From: Gemmobacter aquatilis
Lineage (GTDB): Bacteria; Pseudomonadota; Alphaproteobacteria; Rhodobacterales; Rhodobacteraceae
Length of the DNA stretch: 64,000 nt
Assembly: GCF_900110025.1 (NCBI RefSeq)
Contig: NZ_FOCE01000006.1
Location: 62,001 to 126,000 of the forward strand
Direction: 5' to 3'
Shown here: positions 8,035 through 16,707 of the stretch, piece after piece
How the letters are laid out: the number at the start of each line of letters is the position of its first letter
Numbering within the stretch: the first letter of the stretch is position 1
The notes under the pieces: generated by a model
The model's database searches: none
What the model saw: only the letters and a program-made list of their open reading frames with translations
Told to the model about the DNA's origin: nothing
Program-made: the position numbers and the translations under genes

Positions 8035-8558
8035 AGGGTCACCTGCCGTCCATCGGCCTGAAGGATGTCATTGCAGCCAAACAGCGGGCGCACCGGCGCG
8101 CAACTGCGGGACCGGGCGAGGCAAAGCCCCTCGCAATCGCTTTGCTTGCGACAGGATTTCCCGGCGTCGCGGGTGCGGAACACGCAAGTCCGTGCCTGCC
8201 CCCCCCCCGCCGAGGCCCAAGAGCCGCCTTTGGCCTCACAGGCCAGTTGCGAGTCGGATTTGGGGGCCACAGGCGGCACGGAGGGGGCGAGTTGTGCCGG
8301 TGCGGCGCCCGGTTTGGCGGGTGGCGGCGTTTCCGCCTTGGGCTTTTCAGGGTTGGCTGTCTGTGCGACAACCGGGGCTCCGGTGAGCGGCGTGGTTTTA
8401 CCCGGTGTGATCGGCGTCACTGTGATCGCCCCGCCCGAAATCGCGCCCTGCGCAGCGGTTAGCCCCGTATGAGGTGCGCTTTGCCCATCCGCCCAAGGCA
8501 GCGCCAGTTCGCAGCCCGCCAATCCCAACAACATCAGCAGTGCAATCGCCTTGCGCAT
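8022..8558 (-). CDS. Cysteine-rich lipoprotein of unknown function
   Basis: This 178-residue protein has a lipobox L13-A-G-C16, a low-complexity linker rich in Pro, Ala, Thr and Lys (about 30-95), and a C-terminal domain with eight cysteines in about 75 residues (CEAKGGSW, TCVF, SCRKQSDCEGLC, SCAP, GCND, LCID). The even number suggests four disulfides in the periplasm. I do not recognise the domain beyond the frequent CexxGGxW start. It is the upstream partner of the lipocalin-like gene, with overlapping reading frames, so the two proteins may work together in the envelope. Confidence 0.7.
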   Translation of the reverse strand: MRKAIALLMLLGLAGCELALPWADGQSAPHTGLTAAQGAISGGAITVTPITPGKTTPLTGAPVVAQTANPEKPKAETPPPAKPGAAPAQLAPSVPPVAPKSDSQLACEAKGGSWASAGGGQARTCVFRTRDAGKSCRKQSDCEGLCLARSRSCAPVRPLFGCNDILQADGRQVTLCID

Positions 8559-8633
8559 CCGGCCCTGTCTCCGCCCTGTCCTGATCCTTCGCTGTCAGAT
8601 GCCATCATCCGGCCCCCCGGCGCAAGTCACGCT

Positions 8634-9668
8634 TCAGAATGGCGCCGGATGGGCCCGGTGCAGCGCGTCGATCCGGGCCAGAACCTCGTCCGGCAGGGCA
8701 AGCTCTGCCGCCGCGATATTGGTCTTCAATTGCGCCATGGTGGTGGCGCCGATGATCGGGATCACCGGGAAAGGCCGCGCCCGCGTAAAAGCCAGCGCCA
8801 TCTGGCAGGGGTCCAGCCCATATTCCAGTGCCAGCCCGATATAGGCTGATACGGCCGGAAAAACCCCGGCCGTCACCCGCCCGCCCAGTTCGGGGTTGCG
8901 CGCGCGCCGCGTGCCTTCGGGCACCACATCGCCCGCGTATTTTCCCGAAATCAGCCCCGTCGCCAGTGGCGAATAAGCCAGCAGCGGCATGTCCTCCATG
9001 GCTGAAAACTCGGCCCAGTCGGTATCAAACCAACGGCAGAGCAGCGAATATTCGTTCTGCACCGTGGCCATGCGCGGCAGCAGGTGCTCGTCCGCCAGCT
9101 GCAGCCATTGCGCCGCGCCCCAGACGGTTTCGTTCGACAGGCCGATGGCGCGGATCTTGCCCGCCTGCAGCGCCACCTCGGCGGCGCGGAGGATCTCCTC
9201 CATGCTGGCTAGTGCCTCGGCCCGGCCGGACGACGGCTTGTAGCCCCAGTTCTGGCGGAAATGATACGAGCCACGATTGGGCCAGTGGATCTGATACAGG
9301 TCGATGTAATCCGTCTTCAGCCGTGCCAGCGACGCATCCAGCGCCACCGTAAAACTCTCGGCCGTGATCGGCGCGCCGGGGCGGATGATCTGGCCCTTGC
9401 CGGCCACCTTGGACGCCAGCACCACCCGGTCGCGCCCGCCCTTGGCAAACCAGCTGCCGATGATCGCCTCGGTATCGCCCACCGTTTCGGCACTGACCGG
9501 GTTCACCGGATACATTTCTGCCGTGTCCCAGAACGTCACACCGTGATCGAGCGCATAGTCCATCTGCTCATGAGCCTCGGCTTCGGTGTTCTGGGTGCCC
9601 CAGGTCATCGTGCCAAGGCAATATTCGGAAACGGTCAGGCCCGAACGGCCCAGCGGAAGCTGTTTCAT
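8634..9668 (-). CDS. Aldo/keto reductase (Tas-like)
   Basis: This 344-residue NADPH-dependent oxidoreductase has the TIM-barrel AKR layout: LPLGRSGLTVSEYCLGTMTW near the start, the catalytic Asp and Tyr in DTAEMYP, Lys in ASKVAG and His in QIHWP, and the C-terminal cofactor region IPIIGATT. Overall it resembles E. coli Tas and related reductases of small carbonyls; the substrate is not evident. The ATG at 9668 follows AGGAG. It is divergent from an SDR gene across 147 bp. Confidence 0.88.
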   Translation of the reverse strand: MKQLPLGRSGLTVSEYCLGTMTWGTQNTEAEAHEQMDYALDHGVTFWDTAEMYPVNPVSAETVGDTEAIIGSWFAKGGRDRVVLASKVAGKGQIIRPGAPITAESFTVALDASLARLKTDYIDLYQIHWPNRGSYHFRQNWGYKPSSGRAEALASMEEILRAAEVALQAGKIRAIGLSNETVWGAAQWLQLADEHLLPRMATVQNEYSLLCRWFDTDWAEFSAMEDMPLLAYSPLATGLISGKYAGDVVPEGTRRARNPELGGRVTAGVFPAVSAYIGLALEYGLDPCQMALAFTRARPFPVIPIIGATTMAQLKTNIAAAELALPDEVLARIDALHRAHPAPF

Positions 9669-9815
9669 GCGAAAACTCCTGTTTGACCCAGAGCCTAGCG
9701 ACCAGACGGGCGATGACAAGGGCTGACACTTGCGCCGCCCGTGCTTGATACAGGTCATGGCAGGCGCCGCCCCGCACTGCCAAATTTCAGGTGCAAACGG
9801 GAACAGGAGGCGGAT

Positions 9816-10568
9816 ATGCAAATTTCATTCGCAGGGAAGACCGCGCTGGTCACTGGCGCAGGGTCCGGGATTGGCGAGGCGATCGCCCTTGCCCTTGGAC
9901 ACGCGGGCGCCTTGGTTATCGTGGCAGATATCGACGTGCACAAGGCGGTCGAAGTGGCCGACCGGATCGTGGCTGCCAACGGGCAGGCGCAGCCCGGTGC
10001 AGGCGATGTATCGGACCCGGAGGTGGTGCAGCGCTTGGTGGCAGAGGCCTTGGCCGCAGGCGGCAAGCTGGATCTTCTGGTGAACAACGCCGGTATCAGC
10101 GGGCCACTGGTGCCGCTGGGCGAATACCCGCTGGACGGCTGGCGTCATGTGATGGGCGTAAATCTTGACGCGGTGTTTTACGGCCTGCGTTTTGCCATCC
10201 CCGAGATGCTGAAGACCGGCGGTGGCGCCATCGTCAACATGGCCTCGATCCTCGGCTCGGTCGGCCTTGCCAATGCCGGGGCTTATGTTGCGGCGAAACA
10301 CGCCCTGCTGGGGCTGACCAAAACCGCCGCGCTGGAATATGCCGGCCGGAACATCCGGGTGAATGCCATCGGCCCCGGCTTCATCGACACCCCGTTGCTG
10401 GACAATCTGCCCCCTGGCGCGAAAGAGGCGCTGATTGCCGCGCATCCCGTAGGGCGGCTGGGTGTGGCAGAGGATGTCGCGGCACTGACGCTGTTCCTGC
10501 TGTCGGATCAGGCGCGGTTCATCAATGGCTCTTACCACCTCACCGATGGCGGCTACTGCGCGCAGTAG
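9816..10568 (+). CDS. SDR-family NAD(P)-dependent oxidoreductase
   Basis: This 250-residue short-chain dehydrogenase has the Rossmann signature TGAGSGIG at 13-20, the NNAG motif near 92, a catalytic serine in MASILGS and the YVAAK catalytic pair near 155-160. The Asp after the second strand (VADID) favours NAD over NADP. Such enzymes act on alcohols or ketones of many types, and the substrate cannot be assigned. AGGAGG six bases before the ATG supports the start. The aldo/keto reductase gene is transcribed away from it. Confidence 0.88.
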   Translation: MQISFAGKTALVTGAGSGIGEAIALALGHAGALVIVADIDVHKAVEVADRIVAANGQAQPGAGDVSDPEVVQRLVAEALAAGGKLDLLVNNAGISGPLVPLGEYPLDGWRHVMGVNLDAVFYGLRFAIPEMLKTGGGAIVNMASILGSVGLANAGAYVAAKHALLGLTKTAALEYAGRNIRVNAIGPGFIDTPLLDNLPPGAKEALIAAHPVGRLGVAEDVAALTLFLLSDQARFINGSYHLTDGGYCAQ

Positions 10569-10635
10569 ACCAAAGCCTCTTTCACCTGCCCCTCTCCGGC
10601 GCTAAACAGCCACGGCACGGCAGAGGGACAGGCGC

Positions 10636-12354
10636 ATGGCACGGATTCTTATCACTTCGGCGATCCCCTATATCAACGGGATCAAGCATCTCGGAAACCT
10701 TGTCGGCTCTCAGCTTCCGGCTGATCTGTTTGCCCGTTACAACCGTGCCCGCGGCAACGAGGTGATGTTCATCTGCGCCACCGACGAACACGGCACCCCC
10801 GCCGAACTGGCCGCCGCCAAGGCGGGCAAGCAGGTGGAGCAATACTGCGCCGAAATGCACGAGGTTCAGGCCGAAATCGCGCGCGGCTTCCGGCTGTCCT
10901 TCGATCATTTCGGCCGGTCGTCCAGCCAGCGCAACCATCGGCTGACCCAGCATTTCGCGGGCAAACTGGCGGAAAACGGGCTGATCGCGGAAGTGTCGGA
11001 AAAGCAGGTCTATTCCATCGACGATGGCCGCTTTCTGCCCGACCGTTACATCACCGGCACCTGCCCGAATTGCGGCTACGAGGCCGCGCGTGGTGACCAG
11101 TGCGAAAACTGCACCAAGCAGCTTGACCCGACCGACCTGATCAACCCGCGCTCGTCGATCTCCGGCTCCACCAACCTTGAGGTGCGGGAGACCAAGCACC
11201 TGTATCTGAAGCAGCGCGCCTTGCGCGACAAGCTGGAGGCCTGGATCGACAGCAAGACCGACTGGCCGATCCTGACCACCTCGATCGCCAAGAAATGGCT
11301 GAACGATGGCGACGGCTTGCAGGATCGCGGCATCACCCGCGATCTGTATTGGGGCATCCCGGTGAAGAAGGGCGATGCGCCCTGGCCGGGGATGGAAGGA
11401 AAGGTCTTCTACGTCTGGTTCGATGCGCCCATCGAATATATCGCGGGCACCGCCGAATGGGCCGATGCCCATGGCAAACAGGATGCCGACTGGGAACGCT
11501 GGTGGCGCACCGACAAGGGTGCGGAGGATGTGACCTATTACCAGTTCATGGGCAAGGACAACGTGCCCTTCCACACCCTGTCCTTCCCCGCCACCATCCT
11601 AGGGTCGGGCGAGCCGTGGAAGATGGTCGATTACCTCAAGTCCTTCAACTACCTGAATTATGACGGCGGCCAGTTCTCCACCAGCCAGGGCCGTGGCGTG
11701 TTCATGGATCAGGCGTTGAGCATCCTGCCCGCCGATTACTGGCGCTGGTGGTTGCTGAGCCATGCGCCAGAAAGCGCCGATAGCGAATTCACCTGGGAGA
11801 ATTTTCAGGCTTCGGTGAACAAGGATCTGGCCGATGTGCTGGGCAATCTTGTGAGCCGGGTGACCAAGTTCGCCAAGTCGAAATTCGGCGATGTGATTCC
11901 GGCAGGCGGCACTTTCGGCCCGCAGGAAACCGCGCTGATCGCCGATCTGGCCGCGCGCATCCGCGATTACGAAGGCTACATGGCCGCGATGGAGGTGCGC
12001 AAGGCGGCCTCGGAATTGCGGGCGATCTGGGTGATCGGCAACGAATATCTGCAATCTGCGGCGCCGTGGTCGGTGGTGAAGACCGACCCGGAACAGGCGC
12101 AGGCGATGATCCGGCTCAGCCTCAACTTGATCCGCGTCTATGCGATCCTGTCGCAGCCCTTCATCCCCGATGCCGCGCAGGCGATGATGGCCGCCATGGG
12201 CTCCAACGACTGGGGCTGGCCCGAGGATGTCAGCGCCGCGATGCGCACCCTGCCTGCAGGCCATGCCTTCACCGTGCCGGAAAACCTGTTCCGCAAAATC
12301 ACCGATGAAGAGCGTGCCGACTGGCAGCAGAAATTCTCGGGTGTGCGGGCTTAA
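10636..12354 (+). CDS. metG: Methionyl-tRNA synthetase
   Basis: This 572-residue class I synthetase charges tRNA-Met. The HIGH box is HLGN at 18-21, the zinc knuckle is CPNC/CENC (about 146-163) and the anticodon-binding helical domain fills residues 400-540. The KMSKS loop reads QFSTS at 346-350: the usual first lysine is glutamine here and the fourth residue is threonine. Alphaproteobacterial MetG often has K/QFSTS, so activity is expected. There is no C-terminal tRNA-binding dimer domain, consistent with the short form. It lies 67 bp after the SDR gene. Confidence 0.96.
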   Translation: MARILITSAIPYINGIKHLGNLVGSQLPADLFARYNRARGNEVMFICATDEHGTPAELAAAKAGKQVEQYCAEMHEVQAEIARGFRLSFDHFGRSSSQRNHRLTQHFAGKLAENGLIAEVSEKQVYSIDDGRFLPDRYITGTCPNCGYEAARGDQCENCTKQLDPTDLINPRSSISGSTNLEVRETKHLYLKQRALRDKLEAWIDSKTDWPILTTSIAKKWLNDGDGLQDRGITRDLYWGIPVKKGDAPWPGMEGKVFYVWFDAPIEYIAGTAEWADAHGKQDADWERWWRTDKGAEDVTYYQFMGKDNVPFHTLSFPATILGSGEPWKMVDYLKSFNYLNYDGGQFSTSQGRGVFMDQALSILPADYWRWWLLSHAPESADSEFTWENFQASVNKDLADVLGNLVSRVTKFAKSKFGDVIPAGGTFGPQETALIADLAARIRDYEGYMAAMEVRKAASELRAIWVIGNEYLQSAAPWSVVKTDPEQAQAMIRLSLNLIRVYAILSQPFIPDAAQAMMAAMGSNDWGWPEDVSAAMRTLPAGHAFTVPENLFRKITDEERADWQQKFSGVRA

Positions 12355-12715
12355 CCGGCAAACCCAAACATGCCCGGATCGCCGCCCACCGCGGCGATCA
12401 GCGCCATCACATGCGCAAAACCTGCGTGAAGGCCCAAGCGGTGACAAGCGCGATCCAACGCGACGTAACAGCTACCCGGCCCGCCAGATATTTCTCTTGA
12501 CTTTGCAGGTAAAAGCCCCCATTTGCCCCTCAACCGACGTCCCGTGCCGCGTGAGCACCATATGAGGGCGCGGGGACAGGTTCCCACCATCACGCAGGGG
12601 TTCCGCGGTGCCGACGGCACTCGGGAATCCGTTCCGAGGGCGAGGCGTCACCGCCCCCTCCTTCCGCCACAACGGCGGTTGCAGGCAGGCCGTTGGCCTG
12701 TCGGAAAGTTATGCT
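12355..12715 (+). promoter_or_regulatory. Gene-free 361 bp stretch with hairpins before the DEAD-box helicase gene
   Basis: No coding sequence is convincing here. The last 60 bases hold two hairpins: CCGCC/GGCGG at 12664-12678 and GGCAGGCC/GGCCTGTC at 12684-12702 with a GTT loop. The second ends just before the ribosome-binding purines (about 12703-12709). A structured leader is common before cold-induced helicases and could limit translation. I see no riboswitch consensus. The first half, after the metG stop, shows nothing I can name. Confidence 0.4.
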
Positions 12716-14113
12716 ATGACGACCTTCGCTGACCTCGGCCTTTCGCCGAAAATCCTTTCCGCGCTGGAAAAAACCAATTTCACCGCGCCCACCCCGATTC
12801 AGGTTCAGGCCATTCCGCATGTGATGGAAGGGCGCGACCTGATGGGCCTCGCCCAGACCGGCACCGGCAAGACTGCCGCCTTTGGCCTGCCGCTGCTGCA
12901 CCGCCTGCTGGACATCGGTCATCCGCCGGGACCGCGCAACGTGCGTGCGCTGGTTCTGGCGCCGACGCGCGAACTGGTGACGCAGATCCACGACAACTTC
13001 ATGGTGTTCACCAAGGGCACCGCCGTCAAGCTGACCATGGTTGTCGGCGGTGCCTCGATCCACAAACAGTCGGAACGGCTGGCGAAAGGCACCGATGTGC
13101 TGATCGCCACGCCGGGCCGGTTGATCGACCTGCTGGAACGCGGCGATGTGAGCCTTGAGAAATGCGGCTATCTGGTGCTGGACGAGGCTGACCACATGCT
13201 GGACATGGGCTTCATCCATGCCCTGCGTCGCATCGCCAAACATATCCCGCTGAAGCGCCAGACCCTGCTGTTCTCGGCCACCATGCCGAAGGACATTGAG
13301 GAAATCGCCGACGCCTATCTGCGCAACCCGGTGCGCGTGCAGGTCGCCCCGCCCGGCAAGCCGGTCGAAAAGATCGTGCAGGGCGTGCATTACATCCCGC
13401 AGGGCGACAAGGCCCGCCTGCTGGAAACCTACATGAAAAAGCACCCGGGCGAGCCTGCCATCGTGTTCGGCCGCACCAAGCACGGGTCGGAAAAGCTGAT
13501 GAAGCTGCTGGTCAGCTGGGGCTTCAACGCAGGCTCGATCCACGGCAACAAAAGCCAGAGCCAGCGGGATCGCACCCTGACCGAGTTCCGCACTGGCGCG
13601 CTGGATGTGCTGGTGGCCACTGACGTTGCCGCGCGCGGCATCGACATTCCGGGCGTGAAGCACATCTACAACTATGACATGCCGAACGTGCCGGAAAACT
13701 ATGTCCACCGCATCGGCCGCACCGCGCGCGCCGGGGCCGAGGGCACGGCGGTCGCCTTCTGCGCCCCTGCCGAGATGGACGAACTGCAAGCGGTTGAGAA
13801 ACTGCTGAAAAAGCCGATCCCGGTTCTGGGCGGTGCGCCTTGGGCCATGGATGTCGTCAAAGCGGCGGCGAAACCCGGCCAGAACCGCGGTCGCCCGCAG
13901 GGGGCCCGCCCGCAAGGCGCCAAGCCGGCGAGCGCCAAACCTGCCAGCGCAAAACCCTTCGCAGCCAAGCCGCAAGGCGCAAAGCCGCAGGGGGGCAAGC
14001 CGCAAGGCGCCGCCGCGCAGGCCGCGCGTGGCAATGCCGGAACTGGTGGCTTTGGTGCACCGAAAAAGCCGCAGGCCAACCGTCGACCGATGGCACGCAC
14101 GGCCCAAGCCTGA
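12716..14113 (+). CDS. DEAD-box RNA helicase (RhlE-like)
   Basis: This 465-residue ATP-dependent RNA helicase shows the full motif set: Q motif (PTPIQVQAIP), motif I AQTGTGKT, Ia PTRELVTQ, II DEAD, III SAT, V ARGIDIPG and VI HRIGRTAR. After about residue 375 the protein becomes a basic low-complexity tail made of repeats such as KPQGAKPQG and SAKPASAKP, typical of RNA-binding tails in alphaproteobacterial RhlE. It likely acts in ribosome assembly or mRNA decay, especially in the cold. The ATG at 12716 has GGAAAG upstream; a longer frame starting at 12608 runs through the hairpin leader and is rejected. Confidence 0.93.
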   Translation: MTTFADLGLSPKILSALEKTNFTAPTPIQVQAIPHVMEGRDLMGLAQTGTGKTAAFGLPLLHRLLDIGHPPGPRNVRALVLAPTRELVTQIHDNFMVFTKGTAVKLTMVVGGASIHKQSERLAKGTDVLIATPGRLIDLLERGDVSLEKCGYLVLDEADHMLDMGFIHALRRIAKHIPLKRQTLLFSATMPKDIEEIADAYLRNPVRVQVAPPGKPVEKIVQGVHYIPQGDKARLLETYMKKHPGEPAIVFGRTKHGSEKLMKLLVSWGFNAGSIHGNKSQSQRDRTLTEFRTGALDVLVATDVAARGIDIPGVKHIYNYDMPNVPENYVHRIGRTARAGAEGTAVAFCAPAEMDELQAVEKLLKKPIPVLGGAPWAMDVVKAAAKPGQNRGRPQGARPQGAKPASAKPASAKPFAAKPQGAKPQGGKPQGAAAQAARGNAGTGGFGAPKKPQANRRPMARTAQA

Positions 14114-14122
14114 ACGAATGCC

Positions 14123-14152
14123 GGTATCCGCCCCGCGAGCAGGGCGGATACC
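14123..14152. terminator. Perfect 11-bp hairpin after the helicase gene
   Basis: GGTATCCGCCC (14123-14133) pairs perfectly with GGGCGGATACC (14142-14152) around an eight-base loop. It sits 9 bp after the helicase stop, between convergent genes. There is no U-tract, so it may protect the mRNA 3' end or work with the next hairpin rather than act as a simple terminator. Confidence 0.6.
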
Positions 14153-14157
14153 ATGGT

Positions 14158-14186
14158 CCCCGCCCTGCGCCCGGCGCAGGGCGGGG
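14158..14186. terminator. Perfect 14-bp inverted repeat between convergent genes
   Basis: CCCCGCCCTGCGCC (14158-14171) and GGCGCAGGGCGGGG (14173-14186) are exact complements separated by one base. The repeat abuts the stop codon of the minus-strand gene. Being symmetric, it can fold in transcripts from either side and probably ends both. Confidence 0.6.
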
Positions 14187-14642
14187 TCAGCCCTCCGCCT
14201 CTTCTTCGAGGTTAAGCTTCATGTCCAGCAACACCTGCTGGATTGCCAGCGTCTCTCGCAGCAGGCGCTTGGCTTCGTTGACCGAGATCTTTCCGTCACC
14301 GATTGCCTGATTGTATTCCGCCATCAACATGCCAAAGCGCTGCGCCAGCGTCACCACATCGGCGTTGATGCCGCCAGACTGCGCGTTGCGCCGCTCACCG
14401 TCATAGCTCAGCGTGATGCCGCGTAGATCTGCCAGTGCCGCCGTAATATGCGGAAACCGCGCCGCCGCTTCCAGCTCGGCCACCACATCAATTGGCATGA
14501 AGCGGTCACCATGCTCGTCCTGATCCGAATAGTAGCGACCAATGGTCGCCTTGGATTTTCCCGTCAAGGCGCAAGCGGCCTCGATCCCGACATCCTTGAC
14601 CAGCGTTTCAGTGTGTTTCTTCAGATAAGTGGCAATGGACAT
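14187..14642 (-). CDS. Putative DNA-binding regulator, resembling phage CII-type regulatory proteins
   Basis: This 151-residue soluble protein starts MSIATYLKKHTETLV. Residues 15-45 (DVGIEAACALTGKSKATIGRYY, shown by its CALTGKSKATIGR core) look like a helix-turn-helix; the C-terminal third is a long acidic/basic helix, NEAKRLLRETLAIQQVLLD, likely for oligomerisation. I associate this layout with the chromosomal relatives of phage CII-like regulators found across Rhodobacterales, but I cannot confirm it. No phage genes are nearby, so it looks resident. The start at 14642 is the second in-frame ATG; the first at 14672 adds 10 residues without better ribosome-binding support. Confidence 0.6.
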   Translation of the reverse strand: MSIATYLKKHTETLVKDVGIEAACALTGKSKATIGRYYSDQDEHGDRFMPIDVVAELEAAARFPHITAALADLRGITLSYDGERRNAQSGGINADVVTLAQRFGMLMAEYNQAIGDGKISVNEAKRLLRETLAIQQVLLDMKLNLEEEAEG

Positions 14643-14735
14643 CCCGCAACCCTGCACATCCCAGCCCTGCACCGGGGGAAAACCGTCTTTATTTTCCCAT
14701 TAATAGCCTGTCAGGACTTTGTCATTCATAATCCA

Positions 14736-14990
14736 GTTCCGGGCAACCGGGACCTTAACGAGTGGTCGGCGCCCCAAGCGCCGGATCTGGGTGGGGGGTC
14801 CGCCGTATCTTGGCCAAACTGCGGTACCAACCGTGGGAACAGTGCTGCGGTGGGCCCGTCACCCGCAAACGGGCATGGCCAGCTGTGCCTCGCGTCCGAA
14901 GGGGCAAAACGGTAATGAGTAGTGACGCGTAAATTCTGTGCCGATATGTACGAGTCTGCGCAGCCCCGCTTGTGAAAAGCGGGGCTTTTG
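14736..14990 (+). ncRNA. Candidate structured non-coding RNA ending at an intrinsic terminator
   Basis: This gene-free stretch holds ordered stems on the plus strand. Hairpin 1, GTTCCGG/CCGGGAC at 14736-14753, is closed by a GCAA tetraloop. Hairpin 2, CGGCGC/GCGCCG, lies at 14767-14783. A long stem joins 14796-14805 with 14848-14857 (10 bp, two wobbles) and extends to GGGTG/CACCC (14789-14793/14860-14864); it encloses a small hairpin CGGT-ACCA-ACCG at 14822-14833. A terminator follows at 14962. A CATAAT at 14727-14732 could be a -10 element. GGGAACAG and CTGCGG (14835-14850) recall a conserved strand of 6S RNA, but the enclosed region is far too short for a normal 6S. It may instead be the leader of tdk. 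Confidence 0.35.
14962..14990 (+). terminator. Rho-independent terminator upstream of tdk
   Basis: AGCCCCGCTT (14962-14971) pairs perfectly with AAGCGGGGCT (14977-14986) around GTGAA and is followed by TTT. It lies 18 bp before the tdk start, so it ends a transcript that begins upstream in the gene-free region, or acts as an attenuator for tdk. Confidence 0.8.
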
Positions 14991-15007
14991 CGTTATCGCG
15001 GGGCATC

Positions 15008-15586
15008 ATGGCCAAGCTCTATTTCCACTACTCGACAATGAACGCGGGCAAATCGACAGCCCTGCTGCAAGCTTCGCACAATTACCGCGAAGGCGGGATG
15101 CAGACCTTTCTGATCACCGCCCAGCTTGACACGCGCGCAGGCGAAGGACGCATCGCCAGCCGGATCGGTATCGGCGATGCTGCGGATACTTTCGCACCCG
15201 ATGAAGACCTGTTCGCAAAGTTGCAGGCGCGGATAGCAAAAGGGCCGGTGGCCTGTGTCTTCATCGACGAGGCGCAATTCCTGACCAAAGCGCAGGTGTG
15301 GCAACTGGCCCGCGCGGTGGATGATCTGGGCGTGCCGGTGATGTGTTACGGGCTGCGCGTGGATTTTCAGGGCAACCTGTTCCCCGGCTCCGCCGCCCTT
15401 CTGGCTTGGGCCGACGAGATGCGCGAGGTGCGCACGATCTGTAACTGCGGGCGCAAGGCGACCATGGTCATCCGGCGCGGCCCCGACGGGCGCGCCTTGC
15501 GCGAAGGCGAACAGTTGCAGATCGGCGGGAACGAAACCTATGTCAGTCTGTGCCGCCGCCACTGGCGCGCGGCGGTCGGTGATTGA
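15008..15586 (+). CDS. tdk: Thymidine kinase (type II)
   Basis: This 192-residue enzyme phosphorylates thymidine with ATP in pyrimidine salvage. It has the P-loop MNAGKST (about 11-17), the Walker B-like VFIDEAQF (about 86-93) and a C-terminal zinc lasso formed by CNC and CRRH. Length and layout fit the tetrameric TK1-like family. The ATG at 15008 is preferred to an upstream in-frame start at 14972 that lies inside the terminator stem. With deoA, deoB and cdd elsewhere in this window it forms part of a deoxynucleoside salvage set. Confidence 0.95.
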   Translation: MAKLYFHYSTMNAGKSTALLQASHNYREGGMQTFLITAQLDTRAGEGRIASRIGIGDAADTFAPDEDLFAKLQARIAKGPVACVFIDEAQFLTKAQVWQLARAVDDLGVPVMCYGLRVDFQGNLFPGSAALLAWADEMREVRTICNCGRKATMVIRRGPDGRALREGEQLQIGGNETYVSLCRRHWRAAVGD

Positions 15587-15687
15587 TCCCCCGCCACGCG
15601 CCCCGCAGGGCGGCAGTCAGACTGCGCGTATTTTGGCCAGGATAAGAGTCTGGCCGTTCGCGGGGGCGTCCAAACGGCGCGTCGGGG

Positions 15688-16608
15688 TCAGCCCTGCTGC
15701 CGCGCGCGCAGCGCGATCATCGTGCCCGCAGCGGCGATCAGTAGCATGCCGAATGCCGCGACCGGGGTCAGATGTTCACCCCACAGCAACCAGCCCCACA
15801 GCGCCGAAGCGGGTAGAATCACATATTCAAAGACCGAAACGCGGCTGGCATCTGCCAGTTGGTAAGCCTTGATCATCATCCCCACCCCCAGCAACGAACC
15901 TGCCGCCTGCACGAAAGTCCAGAAATAGAAGCGGCTGGAGGCCAAGACCGGGCCGCGCTCCACAAAGCCTGCAGCCCCCTCAACCGCGTCTTGCGGGACA
16001 AGGCTGAACAAAAGCATCCCGATCACGCCAAGAATGCCAAGCGCGGCGAAAAAGCCGCCCAGAAGGGTTTCGGCGCTTTCCTCGGGGCACCATTCGCGGG
16101 TGGCAATATTACCCAGCGCGTAAAGCGCCCCGGCCAGCACCGGCAGCACGGCGGCAATGCTGGCCGCCCCCATCGCCTCGGGGCCGAGCACCAGCACCAC
16201 GCCGACGAACCCCACCGCAACCGCCGCAATGCGCACCGGGCCGATGGGGTGGCCATAGGCGAAGCGCGAGATCAGCAGCACGAAGATCGGCGCAGTGAAC
16301 AGCCCTGCCGCGACCTGTGCCACCGGCAGAAAGGCCAGTGCCCCGAAATAGATCAGCATCGCAACGCCATGGATGGCCGAACGCGCGACCACAGCCCGCA
16401 GATTGACCGGGCGCAACCGCAGCCGGAACGGCCGCATCAGCACCAGCAGGACGCCCCAGGCCATGACCGATCGCGTGGCGTGAAACTGCCAAAGCCCGCC
16501 CTCTGCCGCGATCACCCGCACAAAATTGTCGGTGAAGCCGATCACCATGGCATAGACCATCACCATCGCGGCGGCGGTGAGGGTGCGGTCCTGTGTCATC
16601 GGGGTCAT
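15688..16608 (-). CDS. DMT-family (EamA) transporter
   Basis: This 306-residue inner-membrane protein has ten predicted hydrophobic segments arranged as two EamA halves (about 12-145 and 158-300), each ending in a helix of the type VAVGFVGVVLVLGP or LLIAAAGTMIAL. EamA transporters export amino acids or other small metabolites; the cargo is unknown. The ATG at 16608 follows AAAGGAAA by eight bases; the frame can be read six bases longer from a TTG. It is divergent from the acyl-CoA ligase gene with a 99 bp gap. Confidence 0.87.
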   Translation of the reverse strand: MTPMTQDRTLTAAAMVMVYAMVIGFTDNFVRVIAAEGGLWQFHATRSVMAWGVLLVLMRPFRLRLRPVNLRAVVARSAIHGVAMLIYFGALAFLPVAQVAAGLFTAPIFVLLISRFAYGHPIGPVRIAAVAVGFVGVVLVLGPEAMGAASIAAVLPVLAGALYALGNIATREWCPEESAETLLGGFFAALGILGVIGMLLFSLVPQDAVEGAAGFVERGPVLASSRFYFWTFVQAAGSLLGVGMMIKAYQLADASRVSVFEYVILPASALWGWLLWGEHLTPVAAFGMLLIAAAGTMIALRARQQG

Positions 16609-16707
16609 GCGCAATTTCCTTTCGCGTGGCCCTTTTCAATCACCCGATCCCGCCGCAAACTGCGCGCCGGAAAGCGACATGTTTCGCTGCAATTCGGAGG
16701 GGATGGG

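Noticed and set aside
14896-14907. CCGAAGGGGCAA, a core string of glycine riboswitches
   Set aside because: The other conserved parts (GGAGAG stem and CUCUCAGGC) are absent and the downstream gene is thymidine kinase, so a glycine riboswitch is not supported.
15859-16707. In-frame extension of the acyl-CoA ligase upstream of 16708
   Set aside because: It lies opposite the DMT transporter gene and reads as His/Arg-rich nonsense; the ligase domain starts after 16708, where a good ribosome site is present.
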